DNA from: Candidatus Niyogibacteria bacterium CG10_big_fil_rev_8_21_14_0_10_42_19
GTDB lineage: Bacteria > Patescibacteriota > Minisyncoccia > 1-14-0-10-42-19
Assembly: GCA_002774705.1 (NCBI GenBank)
Contig: PFCN01000012.1
Span: 204 to 16,851 of the forward strand
Direction of reading: 5' to 3'
DNA: 16,648 bases
Numbering within the stretch: position 1 is the stretch's first letter; the number at the start of each line of letters is the position of its first letter. The notes below the pieces were generated by a model. That model saw nothing but the letters and a program-made list of their open reading frames with translations. It ran no database searches and was not told where the DNA came from. Positions 6,687-14,159 of the stretch are shown here, in pieces. Position numbers and translations under genes: made by a program.

Positions 6687-8114
6687 TTAATACTTTTTAT
6701 TCTTTTTTAATTTTTTAAAATAGTCAATAAGCTTCGACTGATCTATGGTTTCCTGCGCACCGGAAGCCATATCGCGAACAATTATGGTTCCGTCAATCGC
6801 TTCTTTTTGTCCGAGGATCAAGGCGTATTGGACCTTCAGGTTATTGGTAATTCTTAACTGATTTTTGAGGCTGTCTTTAGCCAAGGCGGATGCAACGGAC
6901 ATTTTGGCTTTACGAAATTCTTCAAGCAAAACAAGGCTTTGCTGTTTGCCTTGGGGGCCCAACTGTATCAGGAATATTTTAGGATGCGTTTCTTTAATAA
7001 TCTGTATCTTTGATTTTATAATTATTTCCACAAGACGATCGATTCCCAGGGCGCCCCCGACTCCGGCTATTTTTTTAGGGCTCAAGGTACCCGATAGCTG
7101 GTCGTATCTGCCTCCCGAACCAATGGCCAGCTTCAACGGAGCCGCTCTTTCAGGAACTATCATCGGAGGAGGTTCTTCTGTCGGTACTTCTTGAGGCGGA
7201 AAAGTTTTTACCGATTCTTCTTCCAAATCGGTGTTAATAATCGGAGCTTTTTTCGGCTCTTCCAGCGGAACGGGCGGGTTATAAAAAATTTCAAATACCG
7301 TGCGGGTATAATAATCAAGCCCCCGGACAAGATGATGGTCCAGAAAATAAGGTATCTGAAGCTTGTCTAAAAATTCAAACACTTCACGGAAATGCTTACG
7401 ACAGGCATCACAAGCATATTCAATCATCTGCGGGGCGTCTTTTTTGAGCTCAATGCATTTTTCTTCAACGCAATCAAGTAGGCGCAGGGGATTTGTTTTA
7501 AGGCGCTTTTTACAATCTTTACACAAATAATTGACTTTACGCCGATAATAATTCAAAAGTTCTTTACGATATATGGGGCGGCATTCCTGGTCTCCCAAAG
7601 TATTAATATGAACGGTAAACTGCCCCAAGCCAAGCTCCTCAAGAATAAGCGTCATCACGCGAATCACAATAGCATCGGCTATAGCGTCCTCCTCTCCTAT
7701 CATCTCAAGTCCGAATTGCCCGAATTCTCTGAATCTTCCGCGTTGCGGAGACTCGTGCCGAAAAAAAGACCCGGAATAATAAAGCATCACCGGCTGGGGG
7801 AGGGCGTTCATACCATGCTGTAAATAACTCCTCATTATCGGGATCGTACCCTCGGGACGGAGAGACAAATGATCTCCTCCTCGGGTCCGAAAACTATACA
7901 TCTGTTTTTCAACTATATCGGTAAATTCGCCTACCGGAGTAAAGAGCTCGGTTTTTTCGAGGTGCGGGGTCCTTATTTGGCGGAAACCGTAATAAGAGGC
8001 TATTTCTTTAGCCTTAGTTTCAATAAATTCCCAATTTTTTGCCTCATCGGAAAGTATGTCTCTTGTCCCCTTGGGCGTGTGGAGTAATTCTTTTTTAATT
8101 TTAATTTTTGGCAT
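6687..8114 (-). CDS. hisS: Histidine-tRNA ligase with proline-rich insertion
   Basis: HisRS charges tRNA-His with histidine in the cytoplasm. The class II motifs are clear: motif 2 around FRHESPQRGRFREFGQFGLE (about 118-137), the histidine-specific RGLDYYT (264-270), GGRYDQL (334-340) and motif 3 GIDRLVEI (357-364). Cysteine clusters CKDC (198-201) and CDAC (235-238) lie in the insertion domain, as in Gram-positive-type enzymes. The C-terminal anticodon-binding domain starts near 378. At 475 residues it is about 50 longer than the usual 420-430. The excess is a Pro/Glu-rich stretch at about 279-327, between the YYTRTVFEI strand and GGRYDQL. The ATG at 8114 lies 8 bases after lepB, so the two are probably cotranscribed. 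Confidence 0.95.
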   Translation of the reverse strand: MPKIKIKKELLHTPKGTRDILSDEAKNWEFIETKAKEIASYYGFRQIRTPHLEKTELFTPVGEFTDIVEKQMYSFRTRGGDHLSLRPEGTIPIMRSYLQHGMNALPQPVMLYYSGSFFRHESPQRGRFREFGQFGLEMIGEEDAIADAIVIRVMTLILEELGLGQFTVHINTLGDQECRPIYRKELLNYYRRKVNYLCKDCKKRLKTNPLRLLDCVEEKCIELKKDAPQMIEYACDACRKHFREVFEFLDKLQIPYFLDHHLVRGLDYYTRTVFEIFYNPPVPLEEPKKAPIINTDLEEESVKTFPPQEVPTEEPPPMIVPERAAPLKLAIGSGGRYDQLSGTLSPKKIAGVGGALGIDRLVEIIIKSKIQIIKETHPKIFLIQLGPQGKQQSLVLLEEFRKAKMSVASALAKDSLKNQLRITNNLKVQYALILGQKEAIDGTIIVRDMASGAQETIDQSKLIDYFKKLKKNKKY

Positions 8115-8122
8115 AGATCAAT

Positions 8123-8692
8123 TTATTTATTTGAAGCCGCGCCAGGCAAATAATCAATTTCATTTATCGGCCATAAACGCGCGAGAGCTCGGCCGACGAT
8201 CAAATCTTCGGGTAAAGACCCCCATGAGCGGGAATCGGAACTAAAACGCCTGTTATCTCCCATTACAAAATATTCATCCAAGCCGAGAGCCCAAACGCCA
8301 TCGGGCAGGGTAAACTCCTCTCCTATATAAGACTCATCCAGGGCTTTGGGATTTCCTTCTTCTTTATCATAAATAAGAACTCTCCCCTCTTTGATCACTA
8401 CCGTTTCTCCCGGCAGGCCTATGACCCTTTTTATAAAAAATTTGGAAGTATCCTCGGGAAATTTAAATACTATGACCTCACCCCGTTCGGGAGTACGTAA
8501 AAAATTATATGAAAATTCGTCGATTATCAAATAATCGGCATTTTCAAAAGTAGGATACATGGACGTTCCTTTTATAATGAAGGGTTGCGCGACATAAACC
8601 CTAATCGGGATAACAATAAAAGCCACGATGGCAATAAATTTAATTATCTCCCATTTAGCTCCACCTGCGTATTTTTTATAAAAATCAAACAT
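8123..8692 (-). CDS. lepB: Signal peptidase I
   Basis: This membrane-bound protease removes signal peptides from exported proteins on the outer face of the cytoplasmic membrane. It has one N-terminal transmembrane helix (about 16-36). The catalytic serine is in KGTSMYPT (Ser44) and the general-base lysine in FIKRVIG (Lys88 or 89 by my count). The C-terminal box GDNRRFSSDSRSWG (145-158) is diagnostic. At 189 residues it is a typical Gram-positive-size enzyme. AGGA lies 5 bases before the ATG at 8692. It leads the lepB-hisS unit and starts downstream of a terminator belonging to the small upstream ORF. Confidence 0.95.
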   Translation of the reverse strand: MFDFYKKYAGGAKWEIIKFIAIVAFIVIPIRVYVAQPFIIKGTSMYPTFENADYLIIDEFSYNFLRTPERGEVIVFKFPEDTSKFFIKRVIGLPGETVVIKEGRVLIYDKEEGNPKALDESYIGEEFTLPDGVWALGLDEYFVMGDNRRFSSDSRSWGSLPEDLIVGRALARLWPINEIDYLPGAASNK

Positions 8693-8703
8693 TATCTTCC
8701 TAA

Positions 8704-8730
8704 AATATACTATTTTTGAGCAAAAATCAA
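8704..8730 (-). promoter_or_regulatory. Possible lepB promoter
   Basis: On the minus strand TTGATT (8730-8725) precedes TATATT (8709-8704) with a 15-bp spacer; a 17-bp alternative gives TATTTT. A promoter is expected here because a terminator at 8763-8786 closes the upstream unit, but neither spacing-and-sequence combination is ideal. Confidence 0.4.
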
Positions 8731-8762
8731 GTTAGTACGCTCTCTCCCCACCCTACTATCAA

Positions 8763-8786
8763 TAAAAAAAGACGCTTTCGCGTCTT
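8763..8786 (-). terminator. Intrinsic terminator of the small membrane-protein ORF
   Basis: AAGACGC (8769-8775) and GCGTCTT (8780-8786) form a perfect 7-bp stem with a GAAA tetraloop on the minus strand, followed there by seven T's. It starts 5 bases after the stop codon of the frameshifted ORF. That shows a real minus-strand transcription unit ends here. Confidence 0.85.
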
Positions 8787-8791
8787 ATGGC

Positions 8792-8997
8792 TTATGGAAA
8801 AGTATTACAAAAAACAATGGAAATCCGAATAAAACTAATAGGTATTAAAAAAAATAACAACCCGAACCCAAACAAACTATCACCTATAAAGATAAAGCAA
8901 AGAAAGCCCCCTAATAAAATTACTAAACTTCCGCCAATGCCACCTACTATAAAATAAGATACCGGATAGCACTTACGCCACTTTTCAAAAAACCCAT
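8792..8997 (-). pseudogene. Small two-helix membrane protein, frame broken at a T6 run
   Basis: I do not recognise this gene. The minus-strand ATG at 8997 has a strong ribosome binding site (GAGGAAGG, 9010-9003, 8 bases upstream). It reads MGF and then meets six T's (8992-8987). In the literal frame it stops after 16 codons. If one T is added, or the ribosome slips back one base, the frame stays open to a TAA at 8794-8792. The product would be a 68-residue protein: a charged start (MGFFEKWRKCYP), a glycine-rich helix (about 15-38) and a second hydrophobic segment (about 42-63). A terminator follows within 5 bases. It could be a sequencing error, a recent pseudogene or a slippage-regulated gene. 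There is no in-frame ATG after the slip. Confidence 0.55.
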
Positions 8998-9044
8998 ATC
9001 AGCCTTCCTCTAGAATATTCTGATGAAAACTTAACACATAAAAA

Positions 9045-9073
9045 TTGAAAGGGTAACGCCCTTATGCTAAATT
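9045..9073 (+). promoter_or_regulatory. Leaderless pth promoter
   Basis: TTGAAA (9045-9050), a 17-base spacer and TAAATT (9068-9073) match the sigma-70 consensus well. Only six bases separate the -10 from the pth ATG, so transcription should start on or next to the A of ATG. There is no Shine-Dalgarno site. A 5-bp inverted repeat AAGGG-N5-CCCTT (9049-9063) sits in the spacer. Confidence 0.65.
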
Positions 9074-9079
9074 AAACTT

Positions 9080-9631
9080 ATGTATACGATAATGGGTCTG
9101 GGCAACCCCGGCAAAGATTATGAAAATACGAGACACAATGCCGGAAGGATGGCGACCCAAACAATTGCCCGCATAAATAAATTCTCCAAATGGGAAAATG
9201 ACAAAAAAAGGACGGCGCTTAAAGCGGGGGGCTTTATCGCGAAAGAAAAAGTAACGGCGCTTCTCCCGGAAACCTATATGAATAAATCCGGAAAGTCGGC
9301 ACTAGGCCTTAAACCCAAGACATTTATCATCATCCACGACGACCTGGATCTGACCATGGGAAGATTCAAAATAACTTTCGGGCGCAACTCCGGAGGGCAT
9401 AAAGGGCTTGAATCGGTAATGCGCGCGCTCAAAACAAAAGATTTTATCCGGATCCGTGTCGGAATTTCACCCAAAAAAAAACCTCCGGCCGATAAGATCT
9501 CTGATTTTATCCTGAAAAAGTTTACCCCCAACGAATTATTGATGCTCAAAAAAGTTTTTAAAAATATCTCAAAAGCGGTGGAAGTGATGATTGGCGAAAA
9601 TCTTCAAAAAGCGATGAGTTTATACAACTAA
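9080..9631 (+). CDS. pth: Peptidyl-tRNA hydrolase
   Basis: Pth releases peptides from peptidyl-tRNAs that drop off stalled ribosomes, which recycles tRNA. Family motifs are GLGNPG with Asn9, the catalytic His19 in TRHNAG, YMNKSG with Asn68, and IIHDDLDL with the catalytic Asp at about 87. The later GGHNGL motif of E. coli Pth is GGHKGL here, so the substrate-contacting Asn114 is replaced by Lys108. At 183 residues it is of ordinary size. The ATG start fits the promoter that ends six bases before it. The gene stands alone on the plus strand and converges with the MFS gene. Confidence 0.94.
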   Translation: MYTIMGLGNPGKDYENTRHNAGRMATQTIARINKFSKWENDKKRTALKAGGFIAKEKVTALLPETYMNKSGKSALGLKPKTFIIIHDDLDLTMGRFKITFGRNSGGHKGLESVMRALKTKDFIRIRVGISPKKKPPADKISDFILKKFTPNELLMLKKVFKNISKAVEVMIGENLQKAMSLYN

Positions 9632-9633
9632 AC

Positions 9634-9703
9634 TCAAAGTTAAGATTTAATTTGTTTTTTTAGATCTTGGGTTTGATTTTAAATTTGAATTTTGAAATTT
9701 ATA
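9634..9703. repeat. AT-rich palindromic intergenic repeat, copy 2
   Basis: This fills the gap between the convergent pth and MFS stop codons. Its reverse complement aligns with 5061-5130 over about 60 bases (shared CAAAATTCAAA, TTAAAA and AAGATC). Positions 9634-9646 pair with 9664-9676 over 13 positions with one mismatch and two wobbles, around a T-rich loop. It may serve as a terminator for both genes. Confidence 0.5.
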
Positions 9704-9705
9704 TC

Positions 9706-10899
9706 TTAGATCTCGTTCTTCAGATCACGGGTGTGAAATTTATTCGCGGAAAGAAAGAGAAGAGCAACAGCCGCCGCGAGAATAAAACTTACCCGAAAAA
9801 AGACGCCCTCCGGAAAAAAATACGATAAAAGCATCAGAACCGGTAAAAATACTACCCGCGAAAGATGATAAATAATCTCTCGGCTCCAAACAAAAAGCGT
9901 GAGATGCTTAACCGAACGCGCGATCTTGTAATATTGGCTCCCCCACGAAACCATGATCGCCCCGCGCGCCAAATGACTCAAAAAGTGCGTCCCGACCACC
10001 CCGGCAACGCCCGATACAAATGACCTTAATATCCAAATAAAAGAATGGGCATAGGTGGCAAGCGAAAGAACTTTGCGCCTTCTCCCGACATCGGACAAGT
10101 ATCCAATTAAATAATTTGCCAAGGCCGAGACCAAAAGACCGGCCGATATTATCCCTCCGAATTTTTCGATACTGCCAACGGCAATAAAAATAAAAATGGG
10201 CCAAATTATTATATCCACCATTTTTTCCATAGCAAAACCGGCCCCCGAAAGATTGAACGAAAAAAGAGTTTTATTTTTTAAAAACTTAAAAACTTCTTTT
10301 GGATTAAGACGCGACGACAAATTTCTCGGACGGATGAACAAAAGGGGGAAAACCACAAAAAAAGAAATAAATATTCCTATAGTAAAAGTGTCCACAAATC
10401 CGAAAATAGTTATTAATACCCCTCCAATGAACGGACTCAAAAACTGCGAAATGGAGCCTATTATATGGCGCACCCCAAGTTCTCTTCCTATATATCCATC
10501 ATCGAGTGACGCGGTAAAACTTATGTGGTAACCCACATTAAAAAAAAGCATGCTTAGAGCAACAAACGCCGGCAATATGTAAAAAAGGTACGGAAGATCC
10601 TTAATAAAACCCAGTCCATAATAATGAACAGCCATTAAAGGAACGCTTAAAAGCATTAGGGTCCTGTCGCTTAATTTTTTGAACGCACCCATGAACAAAA
10701 CAGACAGGATCACGAAGAAAAAAGACAAAATAAAATAAAAAAGAAGTATCCGCCAAAGCGCGAAGCCCAGGTTATAAAAATAAATAGGGACAAAAACACT
10801 GATAAGGCCTTCGGCGAAATATAAAATTCCGAGAGCGGCGTAAAGATAATCAACTTCTTTATTCAACAAAAATCCCAAACGTTGGCGATCAATAAGCAT
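9706..10899 (-). CDS. MFS-type membrane transporter
   Basis: This is an integral membrane protein of 397 residues with about 12 hydrophobic segments, the first near 18-42 and the last near 367-385. The polar loop GYLSDVGRRRKVL (266-278) is the MFS cytoplasmic motif between the eighth and ninth helices. A weaker counterpart, MGAFKKLSDR (70-79), sits between the second and third. A longer polar stretch (about 191-215) divides the two six-helix halves. Substrate cannot be read from the sequence. The ATG at 10899 lies 8 bases after an extended -10, which suggests a leaderless mRNA. It diverges from mfd and converges with pth, so it is probably monocistronic. Fold assignment is firm, function open. 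Confidence 0.8.
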   Translation of the reverse strand: MLIDRQRLGFLLNKEVDYLYAALGILYFAEGLISVFVPIYFYNLGFALWRILLFYFILSFFFVILSVLFMGAFKKLSDRTLMLLSVPLMAVHYYGLGFIKDLPYLFYILPAFVALSMLFFNVGYHISFTASLDDGYIGRELGVRHIIGSISQFLSPFIGGVLITIFGFVDTFTIGIFISFFVVFPLLFIRPRNLSSRLNPKEVFKFLKNKTLFSFNLSGAGFAMEKMVDIIIWPIFIFIAVGSIEKFGGIISAGLLVSALANYLIGYLSDVGRRRKVLSLATYAHSFIWILRSFVSGVAGVVGTHFLSHLARGAIMVSWGSQYYKIARSVKHLTLFVWSREIIYHLSRVVFLPVLMLLSYFFPEGVFFRVSFILAAAVALLFLSANKFHTRDLKNEI

Positions 10900-10907
10900 A
10901 CTATTAC

Positions 10908-10916
10908 TCTATAGCA
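10908..10916 (-). promoter_or_regulatory. Extended -10 promoter of the MFS gene
   Basis: The minus strand reads TGCTATAGA, an extended -10 element (TGn plus TATAGA). It ends 8 bases before the ATG. No good -35 is visible, as is usual for extended -10 promoters. The expected start site is within two bases of the start codon. Confidence 0.45.
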
Positions 10917-10929
10917 TAACCGCAAAATA

Positions 10930-10958
10930 TTGAACTTTACTCTTATATCAAATATACT
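10930..10958 (+). promoter_or_regulatory. mfd promoter
   Basis: TTGAAC (10930-10935), a 17-base spacer and TATACT (10953-10958) are a near-consensus sigma-70 promoter. The start site should be near 10965. This lies between the MFS and mfd genes, so the short mfd has its own promoter and is unlikely to be the tail of a longer gene. Confidence 0.65.
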
Positions 10959-11000
10959 AATTGGGTTCTGGGAGAAAAAAAAGAAAAACAATTAAATATT

Positions 11001-12893
11001 TTGCTTATCGCCGGGCTTACCCCATCATTTCTGGAAAAGCCTTTTTCGTGGTGGAAGCACAATGAACATGAAATTATCCGTAAAAGAGCAGTTAATCCTT
11101 TTTGGGGAAGAAATACCGCGATCTTAAGAAAAGACGAACTTATAAAACAAAGCGAGTTTTTAAGAAAATTAGATGAACTTGGGTATCAAAAAACTCCAGG
11201 CATTGCGCGCAAGGGAACATTTAAACATCTCGGATCCGACATAATAGTTTTTGCGATAAACAAAGAGTCGCCGATTATAATGGAATTCACGGGTAATACC
11301 GTAACCGATATTCATGAGCATCTTCTGGTTGAACAGGAAAAAACTTTCCCGACCAAAAGCGATACTGCTTTAAAATTCTCCGCCGGAGATTACATTGTCC
11401 ATCTGGATCACGGCATCGGAATATTCAAAGAAGAAAAAGACGGGTATTTGATAATTAATTATGCCGGACCTAAAAATTCAGGACCCGACCGCCTGCTGGT
11501 CCCGCTTAATCAATCCTCAAGGGTGTCGGCTTATTTGGGCCTGCGCACGCCTCCAGTTCATCGGCTGGGCACCCATCTGTGGCAAAACACCAAGAAAAAA
11601 GCCGAGGAAGATATTATTAAATTCGCTAAATATTTATCCGCGCTATACAAAAAAAGAAGCGTCGTTACCCGCCCGCCCTATTTTGCGGATGAGGCAGAAA
11701 AAGAAGTCTGGGAAAATTTCGACTTTGAAGAAACATCCGATCAAAAAAAGGCGCTTGAAGAAATTTTCAAAGACATGTCGGGAGCCCGACCGTCCGAAAG
11801 GGTTCTTGCGGGCGACGTTGGCTTCGGAAAAACAGAGGTGGCAATGCGCGCGATCCTGCGCGCAATACTAAACGGCAAACAAACGGCTTTACTTTGCCCG
11901 ACCACTGTGCTAGCCGACCAGCATACCGAACTTTTTCGCAAGCGCTTTGAGAAACTTCCGGTGAAAGTAGAACGGCTGACGCGGCTCGAATCGGAACGAA
12001 AGATAAAAGAAATAAAACGGGGCCTCGCTTTGGGTGAGATAGATCTGGTCATCGGCACGCACAAGATCCTTCAGAAGAACGTGGATATCAAAAGATTGGG
12101 GCTTCTTGTAATAGATGAGGAGCAAAAATTCGGGGTCAAGCATAAAGAAACATTAAAAGAGAAATATCCCGATATAGACATACTTTATTTATCGGCCACC
12201 CCCATACCGCGCACTATAGCATTTTGCCTTGCCGGCATTAGGCCTATTTCCCAACTAAAAGAGGCGCCGCGCGGTCGCAAGGCACCTCTTACGTATGTTT
12301 TACCCTTCTCGGAGCAAATTATCAAGAACGCCCTTGATTTCGAAAAAAAGCGCGGAGGCCAGTCATATTATCTAGCCAACCGCATCCATTACATCCCCAA
12401 AATACTGGAACGTCTCGACAAAATAGTTCCCGAACTAAAAAAAGGCGTTATCCACGGACGACTTCACGAAAAAGAAATAGTAAAAGTAATGCGCGAGTTT
12501 CGCGAAGGAGAACTCGACGTCCTTATATCAACCACGATAATCGAGAACGGACTTGATATTTCTTCGGTAAACACTCTCATCACGGAAAACTCCGCTCTAC
12601 TCGGACTCGCGCAAGCCCACCAATTGAGAGGGCGTATCGGTAGGTCTTATGAGCAAAGCTATTGTTATTTTTTATACCCCTCGGGACGCCTCACGCCGGA
12701 AGGAGAAAAACGCCTGGAAACGCTTGAAGAATATTCTTATCTCGGCGCGGGATTCGATATCGCGAAAAGAGATTTTGAAATAAGAGGTGCCGGAAACATT
12801 CTCGGAAAAGAACAATCCGGGGTTCTGAATAAAATAGGATGGAATTTATATTTTGAGACGCTTAACCTGGCAATCGAGGAATTTGAAGATTAG
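11001..12893 (+). CDS. mfd: Minimal transcription-repair coupling factor Mfd
   Basis: Mfd is a DNA translocase that pushes stalled RNA polymerase off lesions and recruits UvrA. The order here is: a remnant resembling the end of the UvrB-like module (about 45-110, GYQKTPGIARKGTF then IIMEFTGN), the CarD-like RNA polymerase interaction domain (about 126-190, FSAGDYIVHLDHGIG), and a RecG-like motor. The motor shows Walker A GDVGFGKT (271-278), DEEQ (372-375), SATPIPRT (398-405), motif VI QLRGRIGRS (541-549) and the following TRG region. It ends at the end of the motor. The C-terminal autoinhibitory domain and most of the UvrA-binding N-terminal half are missing: 630 residues against about 1150. 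TTG at 11001 is the best start. The frame is open back to 10920 but has no ATG; CTG at 10968 or ATT at 10998 are alternatives. Confidence 0.88.
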   Translation: MLIAGLTPSFLEKPFSWWKHNEHEIIRKRAVNPFWGRNTAILRKDELIKQSEFLRKLDELGYQKTPGIARKGTFKHLGSDIIVFAINKESPIIMEFTGNTVTDIHEHLLVEQEKTFPTKSDTALKFSAGDYIVHLDHGIGIFKEEKDGYLIINYAGPKNSGPDRLLVPLNQSSRVSAYLGLRTPPVHRLGTHLWQNTKKKAEEDIIKFAKYLSALYKKRSVVTRPPYFADEAEKEVWENFDFEETSDQKKALEEIFKDMSGARPSERVLAGDVGFGKTEVAMRAILRAILNGKQTALLCPTTVLADQHTELFRKRFEKLPVKVERLTRLESERKIKEIKRGLALGEIDLVIGTHKILQKNVDIKRLGLLVIDEEQKFGVKHKETLKEKYPDIDILYLSATPIPRTIAFCLAGIRPISQLKEAPRGRKAPLTYVLPFSEQIIKNALDFEKKRGGQSYYLANRIHYIPKILERLDKIVPELKKGVIHGRLHEKEIVKVMREFREGELDVLISTTIIENGLDISSVNTLITENSALLGLAQAHQLRGRIGRSYEQSYCYFLYPSGRLTPEGEKRLETLEEYSYLGAGFDIAKRDFEIRGAGNILGKEQSGVLNKIGWNLYFETLNLAIEEFED

Positions 12894-12900
12894 ATTATCC

Positions 12901-12946
12901 CTGCAACACTCGGTGTTGCAGGTATATGCAACACCGATTGTGCATA
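12901..12946 (+). other. Three-arm alternative hairpin after mfd
   Basis: Arm 1 (12901-12909) pairs perfectly with arm 2 (12913-12921) over 9 bp. Arm 2 (12911-12920) also pairs perfectly with arm 3 (12927-12936) over 10 bp. The two stems exclude each other. A further TATGCA/TGCATA pair (12925-12930 with 12941-12946) can trap arm 3. It lies 7 bases after the mfd stop and just before the terminator. Confidence 0.6.
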
Positions 12947-12947
12947 G

Positions 12948-12990
12948 ATAAAAAACACGTTTTAAAATTAGTTTAAAACGTGTTTTTTAT
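12948..12990. terminator. Bidirectional terminator between mfd and rpsA
   Basis: Positions 12948-12966 and 12972-12990 form a perfect 19-bp stem with a five-base ATTAG loop, an A-run on one side and a T-run on the other. It serves the convergent mfd (plus) and rpsA (minus). rpsA ends 20 bases to its right. Confidence 0.9.
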
Positions 12991-13009
12991 TTTAAATAAA
13001 ATTATTTTT

Positions 13010-14152
13010 TTAACTCTTGGATTCTTTCTCGTCCCCCAAATATGACAGCGTCATCTTCCTTTCATCGGCATCAAAAAGCGTAATTTGGAAAGGATAGGTT
13101 TTTCCGATCTCAATTTTTGATTTCATCGCTTTTTCGTCCTCAAATTCGGAAATGTGGGCAAGTCCCGCGACTCCCTCCTCAACCGAAACCAAAGCGCCGT
13201 ATCTTGAAAATCTGATCACAACACCCTCAACAATGTCTCCTTTCTTATATTTATCTTTTACCTCCTGCCACGGGTCGGGCTTGAGCGCTTTTGCCGACAG
13301 GGAGAATTTACCGTTCTTAATACTTATTATTTTTACTTTAACCTTATCGCCAACCTTAAAAAGCTGATTAGGGTCGTCAACCAATCCCCAGTCAAGTTCG
13401 GAAATATGCGCCAATCCTTCGAGGCCTTCTTCAATCTTTATAAATACTCCGAAATCAACCACTCCGGCCACTTCTCCTTCGACGGTGTCCCCGATATTGT
13501 ATTTTGAAATAATACCCTTCATCTCTTCGGTCTCGGCTCCTTTTTCTGAAAAAATAAATTTGCCTTCTTTCTGGTCAACCGAGATGATGGTGACGGTCAT
13601 GGTTTTTCCGATGAATTTTTTCAATTCCTCAAGAATTTTATCCTGACTTCCTCCTTCAACTCTCGGATAGTGCCCGACCCTCAATTGCGAGGCCGGCAAA
13701 AATCCCTGCATCCCCTTCCACTCAAGAACCAATCCTCCTTTATTCGCGTCAAGCACCGGAAGCTCCATCGTCTTTTTTTCGTTCATCCATTCTTCGGCTT
13801 CGCGCCAGACTATCTCCTCGCCGGCTTGCGATAGCGAAAGCTCGACAAATCCTTCTTCGTTTTCAAGTTCAATTACTTTTGACGTTACCTTGTCGCCGGG
13901 CCTTAAATTTTTTATTACCTGGCGGGCTTCGTTCAATTCGGTTATGTAAATCACGCCCGTTCCAAAAACTCCCAACTCAATAAGCAGGCGAGGGCCGTCG
14001 CGTCCGATAATAGCGCCCTCAACTAAATCACCCACCTTGGGCATGAGCACGTTAATGGTCTTCAAAAGATAATCCATTATATGTTCGGTTTTGGGTTTCG
14101 CCACTTTGGATGGGGCATCATTGGTTGCCAACGCCGTGTCATTTTCATTCAT
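13010..14152 (-). CDS. rpsA: Ribosomal protein bS1 (four S1 domains)
   Basis: bS1 binds mRNA single strands and helps load them on the 30S subunit. Four S1-type OB folds can be seen at about 38-109, 126-203, 218-289 and 303-372. The last two are the most canonical (GVVDFGVFIKIEEGLEGLAHISEL and a matching GLAHISEF). The second is divergent but keeps GFLPASQL. The 380-residue, four-domain form is typical of bacteria other than Proteobacteria, which have six domains. The first 25 residues are polar and probably disordered. The ATG at 14152 lies 7 bases after a strong promoter, so the mRNA is probably leaderless. The gene ends at the shared terminator. Confidence 0.93.
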   Translation of the reverse strand: MNENDTALATNDAPSKVAKPKTEHIMDYLLKTINVLMPKVGDLVEGAIIGRDGPRLLIELGVFGTGVIYITELNEARQVIKNLRPGDKVTSKVIELENEEGFVELSLSQAGEEIVWREAEEWMNEKKTMELPVLDANKGGLVLEWKGMQGFLPASQLRVGHYPRVEGGSQDKILEELKKFIGKTMTVTIISVDQKEGKFIFSEKGAETEEMKGIISKYNIGDTVEGEVAGVVDFGVFIKIEEGLEGLAHISELDWGLVDDPNQLFKVGDKVKVKIISIKNGKFSLSAKALKPDPWQEVKDKYKKGDIVEGVVIRFSRYGALVSVEEGVAGLAHISEFEDEKAMKSKIEIGKTYPFQITLFDADERKMTLSYLGDEKESKS

Positions 14153-14159
14153 AGGGCTT

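Noticed and set aside
6680..6710. Plus-strand AAGGAG as a ribosome binding site
   Set aside because: No start codon follows at a usable distance, and the minus strand here is the hisS 3' end.
8693..9079. tRNA or structured RNA gene in the lepB-pth gap
   Set aside because: No cloverleaf or T-loop sequence is visible. The gap is explained by the small ORF, its terminator and two promoters.
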